Below the pieces are notes generated by a model that saw only the letters and a list, made by a program, of their open reading frames with translations, was not told the DNA's origin and searched no databases. A stretch of DNA of 18,530 nt from Proteobacteria bacterium UBA2383. Lineage in GTDB: Bacteria > Pseudomonadota > Gammaproteobacteria > Competibacterales > Competibacteraceae. The DNA lies in contig DDST01000103.1 of NCBI GenBank assembly GCA_002343485.1, positions 1 to 18,530 on the forward strand. The letters are read 5' to 3'. The translations under genes were made by a program, and so were the position numbers. This document shows, piece by piece, positions 13,241 to 18,530 of the stretch; position 1 is the first letter of the stretch; every line of letters starts with the position of its first letter.

Positions 13241-13775
13241 CACGAACGTTGGTTTAGGGCCTCCTTGAGCGCATCAAGGGCCGCCGGGTGGGCTCCACTG
13301 TTGTCGATGGTGTCCTTCGCCGGGAGCCCGGCGGTCGAATCGCTTTCTTGAAGCAGCGCCGGGCGGCCTTCAGGTCACGGTGAGCCATCAGCAAGACATT
13401 GAGGATCTGGACCTCTCGATCGACAGCGCGGTCAAGGGATTTCCACGGGCCTTGGCTTTTGATGGACGTTTCATCCAGCCGCCCACGCGTGCTGACCGGG
13501 CGTTTCTTCCCGTTCCGGAAAGTCGCTTCCCGTTGCGGGGTCAACTTCTGAACCCCGCGGTACACACGGGAATAATCGACCTCGACGCCCGGTTCCGTCC
13601 GCCTTGCTTCCAGGTTCCGATCACTCAACGGGTACGCCAGGGACCCACGGACACCGGTCAAGATCATGTCTTGCGCGAAACGATGACCTTTGAAGTCAAG
13701 CCATACGGGTTCTCAAATAGAGGACGGGGTGGGTGCATAGCTGACCGGCAAGCTCTCAGCTAATGCAACAGAACC
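13241..13775 (-). mobile_element. Decayed, truncated IS6-family copy in inverse orientation
   Basis: The minus-strand end GGTTCTGTTGCATTAGCTGA at 13775 is nearly the same as the left end of the intact copy at 12434. The sequence inward from it corresponds to the left two thirds of that copy, with many substitutions and indels. The right end and the last third of the transposase are missing. The break lies directly at the right end of the intact element. Confidence 0.75.
13254..13704 (-). pseudogene. IS6-family transposase relic
   Basis: The start corresponds to ATG 13704, but the frame is shifted right after it. From about 13697 the product reads DFKGHRFAQDMILTGVRG, then SLAYPLSDRNLEARRTEPGV, STRGRLDETSIK with the first catalytic Asp, and VLLMAHRDLKAARRCFKKAI. 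Another shift follows before a frame reading ALDALKEA, equivalent to ALEALKEE in the intact copy. The second Asp region is damaged and the Glu region is absent. It is a clear pseudogene, and diverged enough from the intact copy to be an older, separate insertion. Confidence 0.8.
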
Positions 13776-15420
13776 GTTGCTCCAGCCGCCAGAGTCCGTA
13801 GCCGAGCAGCAGCAGCAATGGAACCAAGTTGGCGATGCCGAAGTACAGCGCCAGTTGCCGCCAGGCCTCGGCGCGCAGCGTCTCGGGTGCGGCGACAGCC
13901 TGGAATACCAAGGGCCGGCAACCGCGCTCGGTGTCGTTTGGTCCACCGATGGCGCGGCGGTAGCGGTCTTCGTCATCCCGTTCAGCGGCATCCTTCCAAA
14001 TCACCTCACGCAACCAACGCGGCTCGGTCGCGCTCAAGCGTTGCGCCCGGTCGCGGCGCACGCTTTCGATCAGACCTCGCGCCGCGCGGTCAGGTCGGGC
14101 CGAGTAGTCGTCATGCCGAACCCCGAGCCAGACGCAGGCGTTGTCCAGCGTGACGGTATGTGCACCCAACGCCGCGCGGCGACGATCGGTCAGAGGCGTC
14201 ACGTAAACGCGATAATGATGGGTCCGAGTCGTACGATCGGCGCCCCGAACCCGTTCGCTCCAGCCGTAAGACCGAACCCTCGGGGGATGCCTGGGAACCA
14301 CGCCCTCGACGCCGAGCAGCACATTACGCCCGCCATAGGCCGGTAGATCGGCCAGGCGCACCGCATCGACCACCTCGACGCGCTGCAAAAACCCGGCCTT
14401 GACCGCCTGCAGGGAACCCACGACGCCCAGCCACAGGGCGGTGAATCCTAACAGAAAATAGTAACCGGACCCCGGACCCCAATCTTTTGCGTTGCGCGAG
14501 GCCGTCGGGCGCAGCCGCGCGTAGAGACCCTGGAGGAGAAAGGGGAGCACGAGAAACAGGGGCGCGCTGAGGAAGAAACCGGTCAGCTCACCGGCAAACG
14601 CGCCGAACCCAGCGCTGACCCCGACCGCCAGCCCGAGGATCGCGAGCATGACCAGATTGAACGCCCCATGCGCGCATCCGACGATCGGCAACCAGGCGCG
14701 GACGGTGGCGCCGATGGCCAGCGCCTCCGGGCGCTCCGCCAGCAAGACCCGGCGCTGGTTCCACGCCGGCCGGATGCGCCACGCTGACCAGAGACACCCG
14801 CCCGCCAGCAGGAGCGCGAAGACGGCGGTATCCGCTTGGAACTTGCCGACCAGTAAATTCCATCCCAAGATCATCAGCAGGCTTAAACCGCCGAGTCCCA
14901 CCAGCACGGGAGTCAGCAAGGAAGCCAGCGGTTCTGGCGACGGGTCGAGGGTCGGCATGGGACGCGCGCGCGCCTTAGCGGGGCGGGTGTTTTCCCAAGT
15001 CTCCTTGGTCAGCGTTAACCGCTGGCATCGCTGGCGTCGCCGCTGACCCCAACGACCGCCGAGCACCGCCAACACCGCTAGCACCGCCAGGTTGCCGATT
15101 ACTTCGACCAGCAGCGCGGCATCGACTCGCGCCTGATTGACGCCCAGCCAAAGCGCTATGGTTAGCAACGTCGGCGCGGCCAGCAGTAGCCCCCAGAGCG
15201 CGCCATGTCGAGGCCAGCGGGAGGCGAAACCGAACGCCAGCGCGCCCAGTGCGCCCGCGGCGGTCAGCGCCCCGAGCCAAGGCGAGAAAACGTCCGCTCC
15301 CATGCGCTCGAATAGATTCGCCAGGGTTCCAAATAGCCAGACGCTGGGCAGCGCCAGCGCTAGCGCCAGGACGTAGACCCACCCGGCGGGTCGCCCGGCT
15401 TGAGGTGGTTCAGACGCCAT
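13756..15420 (-). CDS. Polytopic membrane protein of unknown function, 3' end rewritten by IS6
   Basis: The 554-residue protein has several hydrophobic segments in residues 14-340, including WVYVLALALALPSVWLFG and LLTPVLVGLGGLSLLMILGW. A basic cytosolic-type loop (RRRQRCQRLTLTKE) lies near 127-160. A soluble stretch of about 170 residues at 355-520 precedes a last membrane helix, YFGIANLVPLLLLLGYGLW. I do not recognise the family. The last residues RFCCIS and the TGA stop are read from the IS6 end at 13775-13756, so the native C-terminus has been replaced or trimmed. The start has no strong ribosome site. The gene lies 74 bp downstream of the 332-residue gene and is probably co-transcribed with it. 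Confidence 0.7.
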   Translation of the reverse strand: MASEPPQAGRPAGWVYVLALALALPSVWLFGTLANLFERMGADVFSPWLGALTAAGALGALAFGFASRWPRHGALWGLLLAAPTLLTIALWLGVNQARVDAALLVEVIGNLAVLAVLAVLGGRWGQRRRQRCQRLTLTKETWENTRPAKARARPMPTLDPSPEPLASLLTPVLVGLGGLSLLMILGWNLLVGKFQADTAVFALLLAGGCLWSAWRIRPAWNQRRVLLAERPEALAIGATVRAWLPIVGCAHGAFNLVMLAILGLAVGVSAGFGAFAGELTGFFLSAPLFLVLPFLLQGLYARLRPTASRNAKDWGPGSGYYFLLGFTALWLGVVGSLQAVKAGFLQRVEVVDAVRLADLPAYGGRNVLLGVEGVVPRHPPRVRSYGWSERVRGADRTTRTHHYRVYVTPLTDRRRAALGAHTVTLDNACVWLGVRHDDYSARPDRAARGLIESVRRDRAQRLSATEPRWLREVIWKDAAERDDEDRYRRAIGGPNDTERGCRPLVFQAVAAPETLRAEAWRQLALYFGIANLVPLLLLLGYGLWRLEQRFCCIS

Positions 15421-15494
15421 CTTGTCGTACTCGCAATGTCGTGGTCAGTACCAGCAACAATAGGATTGCCTTGGCGCTCGGGTTATGGCGGCCG

Positions 15495-16493
15495 TCAGTC
15501 GGTTGCGGACTCCACCGAAGGGGCGGTTTCCTGCCGCGGTGGGTCGGCTTTCTCCGTGATCGCCTCCAGACGTTGTCGGGCTTCCTCTCGCGAAGCGGCC
15601 AGGTTTTCCTGCATGCTCGCGCGCGCCTCGTTCATGCGCGCGGCAGACTCCTCCCGCAGTCGAGCCGACTGCGTTTGGCGTTCCGCCCGCAGCGCATCGA
15701 GTTCCTTCTGCAGGGTGGTCCGAGTTTCTTCCATCCCGCGAGTGATGCCCTCGGTGGAAGGCAATTCGATGTCCAGTTTGGGAACGTCAATCTTATAGAA
15801 GCGGGCCAGGCGCGGTTGTTCCCCCTCCAGCCCGTTGACGATATCCAGCGCGCGCTGGACGTCCAGCCGCATGGCGCTGTTGAACAGGCCGGGGTGAAAT
15901 TCCGCGCTGATGGATTGGTTTATGGCTTGGGCCAGCGACCCCGTTTCCAAGCCGGAGGTAAAGAAGGCATACAGGCCAGCCAGCCCCATCCGGTAGCCGT
16001 CCATCGCCGCCAGGCGCGCCACAAGCGGGGCGGTGAAGGGTGGACGGGGCGGGGCGCTGTCCCCCATCCAGGTCGGCCACCCGGGCGCCGTCTCGAACAC
16101 GATCAGGATTCCGAAATGGCGCACCGCTATGTTCAGGTTGGGCTGGCCGGGACGGTAGAGGGCCATCTCACGCACCGTGTATTCGAAGAGCCAGAGTCGG
16201 GCGCCGTCCTCGTCGCGGGTGAGGATCGGCCCCAGCTCGCCGATAGAGCCGGTCAGGGGTTCAAACGCGGTCAGCGCGTCCCGCAACGCGGATTTCGAAG
16301 CGTCGTCATTGCGTTGCGCCAGTCCCAGCTCCCCTTCGAGAGTGGAGAGCTGCTCTTGAGTGGAGGGTTCGTCCTTCCGCACCACAAACTGGTCGATAGC
16401 CAGAATCACGCCGCCCATCATCAGAATGACTGCGCACCCCTGCAATATCCGTTTTTGCAACGTGCTGAATACCGTGCTTGGTTTTTTCAACAT
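15495..16493 (-). CDS. Membrane-anchored coiled-coil protein of unknown function
   Basis: The 332-residue protein has one membrane segment near 17-37, LQGCAVILMMGGVILAIDQF, with a short positive N-terminus, so it is likely anchored with the rest outside the cytoplasm. A short heptad-like stretch, EQLSTLEGELGLAQ, follows the anchor. A globular middle part spans about 75-240, with LWLFEYTVREMALYRPGQPN and HFGILIVFETAPGWPTWMG. A long charged coiled coil spans about 253-320, with TRTTLQKELDALRAERQTQS and EEARQRLEAITEKAD. No known family is recognised. AAGGA lies about 12 bases before ATG 16493. It heads a two-gene unit with the 554-residue membrane protein. Confidence 0.7.
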   Translation of the reverse strand: MLKKPSTVFSTLQKRILQGCAVILMMGGVILAIDQFVVRKDEPSTQEQLSTLEGELGLAQRNDDASKSALRDALTAFEPLTGSIGELGPILTRDEDGARLWLFEYTVREMALYRPGQPNLNIAVRHFGILIVFETAPGWPTWMGDSAPPRPPFTAPLVARLAAMDGYRMGLAGLYAFFTSGLETGSLAQAINQSISAEFHPGLFNSAMRLDVQRALDIVNGLEGEQPRLARFYKIDVPKLDIELPSTEGITRGMEETRTTLQKELDALRAERQTQSARLREESAARMNEARASMQENLAASREEARQRLEAITEKADPPRQETAPSVESATD

Positions 16494-16554
16494 ACTGGAC
16501 AGGGTTCCTTATTTCTTCTGAGTGGTTTTTCGCTATCAGGCAATGGTTGCCCAA

Positions 16555-18404
16555 GGGGTCTGAGTAGCAAACGATACTGCTGGCGAATTCGATGGGGGGG
16601 ATCCTAAGCCGCTCCTGCCAGGGGTGCCAAGGAAGCGAAGGCGGATCGCCGGGTTTTGGCCCAGGGACGTTCGGTCAGCCAGGCGTCCACTCGTGCGACA
16701 TTCACAGCGATGACCGTAAACACATATTGAAGTTGGGTCTTGGCTAACCCGATAGAGCGACATCGGCGCAGGCCAAAGGCGCGGGCGGCCTGGGACAAGG
16801 TGCCCTCGACTCCCGCCCGTGGGCCGTACCGGGCGCGCCAAGCTTCGGTTTCTTGTTGACGGCGAGCATTCTGCAACGCTTCATGCAATGGGCGCGGACG
16901 CAACGTGATTTCGCGGGGGTCGGTCTTGGCGCGGGTGCAGAGGGGATGGCGGCTACAAACGGCACAGGTGGGGCGATGGAACCCGACATGGATCGTGTTG
17001 TTACCCCAAGGATCGCGGACCGGCGTCCCGTCGACGCTCGTCTGGCCGGTCGGGCAGATGACCTGTTGGGACTCCCCGTCGATAACGAAGGCGGCAAGAT
17101 CGAATCCCTGCCCTGCCTTGGCCTGCCAACTAACATCTGAGCGCACCGGGCCGAGTCACTCGATGCCTTGTTGGGTCTGGCGGGTGACCAGGAGGTCGGC
17201 ATCGACATAACCCGCATCGGCAAGGTGGATGGCAGGCGCCAAGCCTTTGTCCACCAGTGCTTGCTGGATCGAGGCGGTCAGGTCACTGTCGGTGACCGGC
17301 GCGGGGGTGGTTTCGACATGAACGATCCGATGGGGAGTGTCGGCATCGCAGGTTTCGGTGACGTGGACTTTGTAGCCGGTCCAGGTGGTGCTGCGCTTGC
17401 TGCTGTCATGAGCATCCGTGTCGTAGGGGGAGTCGAAACGGGTGCTGACGGGGGGTAGGTCAGCGGCTTTGCGCCAGCGAACGACGTCATCCTCGACCAA
17501 GAATTGATGCACCCAGGCCTGCCGCAAGGTTTGGACCGCCGGCAACTCGCGTAACCAGGCGGGCGCTGCCAGCGCGTAAATCGCCGCCAGCAGCGTATGG
17601 CCATCGGTTCCGATTGGTTCGCCGAGCGCGGTGTGCGCCGTTTCGCCCTTGGGAATGCGGTATTCTTCGACCCGGATCGCGTAGCGCTCGAACCATGCCG
17701 GCGCGGTGACACCGGCCAGCCAGTCCGGCGCCACGGTGGCGACGCTGTTCAGGGCCGCGCGCAAGGTTTCACCCACGCTCTCGAGCCGGTTGAGGGTACG
17801 GATCGCGGCCAGAACAGGAGTGGAATCGGTGCGCTGCTGTCCGCGAGCCTTCAATAGACCGAGATCCTTGAGCCGTGACAGCATCGCTTCCAACAGGACC
17901 GGCCCGGCCGCGCCGTCAACGAGGCGGGCGCGGAACTCGCACAACACCGACGCATCACCGCCCGGATCCGTGAGTTCCAGGCTCAGGGCGTATTTCCAAT
18001 CGATCCGCGCGCGAACCGCCTCAGCCGCCTGGCGGTCGGAGAGTCCTTCGACAAATTGCATCACCGTGATCAAGGCCAGACGCCATGGGCTTTCCGCCGG
18101 TTGGCCGCGCGTGGGAAACCCGGGTGCAAACAGAGGGTCGTCGAAGAGCGTACCGATTTCATCACGCAGGCGAACGTACACGTTCCCTTTGGGAAAGGCC
18201 GCGCGCGCGACCCGTTGGGTGTCTTCGGGAACCGGGGGAATCTCTCGGGGCTGGAGCGACATGGCGATCCTCCGCAGGTCAAGGATGGGGATGACTCCAA
18301 GTCTATCAACGACACCCTCGTCAGACTCGCCCTCGATCACCACTTCAGATGAGATTCGATCCAGAATCGAATTCGCCAGCAGTATCCATTGATCCCCAGA
18401 CCCC
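16555..18404 (-). mobile_element. IS1182-family insertion sequence
   Basis: The element is about 1850 bp long. The ends match over roughly 39 bp with a variable patch: GGGGTCTG, then a divergent stretch, then ATACTGCTGGCGAATTCGAT. The left end runs 16555-16593 and the right end is its complement at 18366-18404. No clear target duplication is seen (CCAA on the left, TATT on the right). The single transposase gene on the minus strand carries one in-frame stop. Confidence 0.8.
16604..18262 (-). pseudogene. IS1182-family transposase interrupted by one TGA
   Basis: The start is ATG 18262, with GGAGG six bases upstream. The N-terminal DUF772-type domain has YVRLRDEIGTLF, LALITVMQFVEGLSDRQAAE and a WKYALSLEL stretch. 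The core has QQRTDSTPVLAAIR with the first Asp (D146) and HLADAGYVDADLLV with the second. Codon 369 is TGA (17158-17156), where relatives continue E-L-L-G-P. The same frame then runs on for 183 residues: PVRSDVSWQAKAGQGFDLAA, a Cys-rich CAVCSRHPLCTRAKTDPRE, and GVEGTLSQAARAFGLRRCRS with the catalytic Glu. A single substitution therefore separates it from a full-length gene. Without readthrough, the product lacks the Glu. Confidence 0.85.
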
Positions 18405-18530
18405 TATTTCGTAGATCGCCGACGCCGATGGTAGTTTCCAGAGCAGTTCACCGCCGTGTAACCCGCCGGCCTGGTGCCGGGGCAACAACAGGCTCTGTTG
18501 CATTAATTCCATTGAGTACAATCCATAGTG
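18405..18530. other. End of window, possible further IS end at 18491
   Basis: No coding frame is supported here. GGCTCTGTTGCATTAATTCC at 18491-18510 resembles the GGNTCTGTTGC termini of IS6- and some IS5-type elements, so another element may begin there and extend beyond the window. Too little sequence remains to tell. Confidence 0.3.

Noticed and set aside
15249..16607. A 452-residue plus-strand frame
   Set aside because: It runs antisense across two minus-strand genes and has Arg/Gly/Pro-rich shadow composition; the minus-strand frames have membrane and coiled-coil structure.
1..18530. CRISPR array, tRNA or rRNA genes
   Set aside because: No regularly spaced direct repeats, cloverleaf or rRNA-like stretches were seen on either strand.

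Overview
The window looks like a repeat-rich accessory stretch of a moderately GC-rich proteobacterial chromosome, probably gammaproteobacterial. That is an inference from codon and protein style: there is no rRNA, tRNA or core housekeeping gene to fix the taxon. About half of the bases belong to insertion sequences or their debris. I recognise IS5-, IS200/IS605-, ISAs1-, IS1-like, Tn3-, ISAzo13-, IS6- and IS1182-type material. Only the ISAs1 and IS6 transposases look intact.

Layout. 1-530: truncated IS5-family gene, an IS3-like end and an IS200/IS605 stub. 622-1699: a PAP2 lipid phosphatase and a DgkA-family lipid kinase, followed by a 21-codon ORF overlapping by ATGA. 1792-5848: nested mobile DNA. 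It holds four copies of a 38-bp Tn3-type terminal repeat, an intact ISAs1 element with a 10-bp target duplication, a 153-bp miniature Tn3-like element, one NAD(P)-binding SDR/NmrA-like gene, and an IS1-like element broken by Tn3 and other transposase fragments. 5924-7364: a two-gene cassette of a stand-alone caspase-like (C80/CHAT-like) peptidase and a leukocidin/hemolysin-like beta-barrel pore-forming protein, neither with a signal peptide. 7388-8110: ISAzo13 stub and unassigned sequence. 8111-11212: EamA transporter, frameshifted P-loop kinase, small CPCG/CCG protein and an MFS transporter. 11537-12419: DUF6152-like periplasmic protein and DUF6644-like membrane protein. 12434-13775: an intact IS6 element next to a decayed, inverted IS6 copy. 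13756-16493: two unrecognised membrane proteins, one of which reads its last codons and stop from the IS6 end. 16555-18404: an IS1182 element whose transposase has one in-frame TGA.

The most interesting unit is the peptidase plus leukocidin-like pair. Its protease-next-to-pore layout resembles bacterial gasdermin loci, but with a different pore-forming fold. It is flanked by transposon debris on both sides, which fits a mobile cargo. Function is not shown by the sequence. All family assignments come from motif recognition by eye, without database searches.
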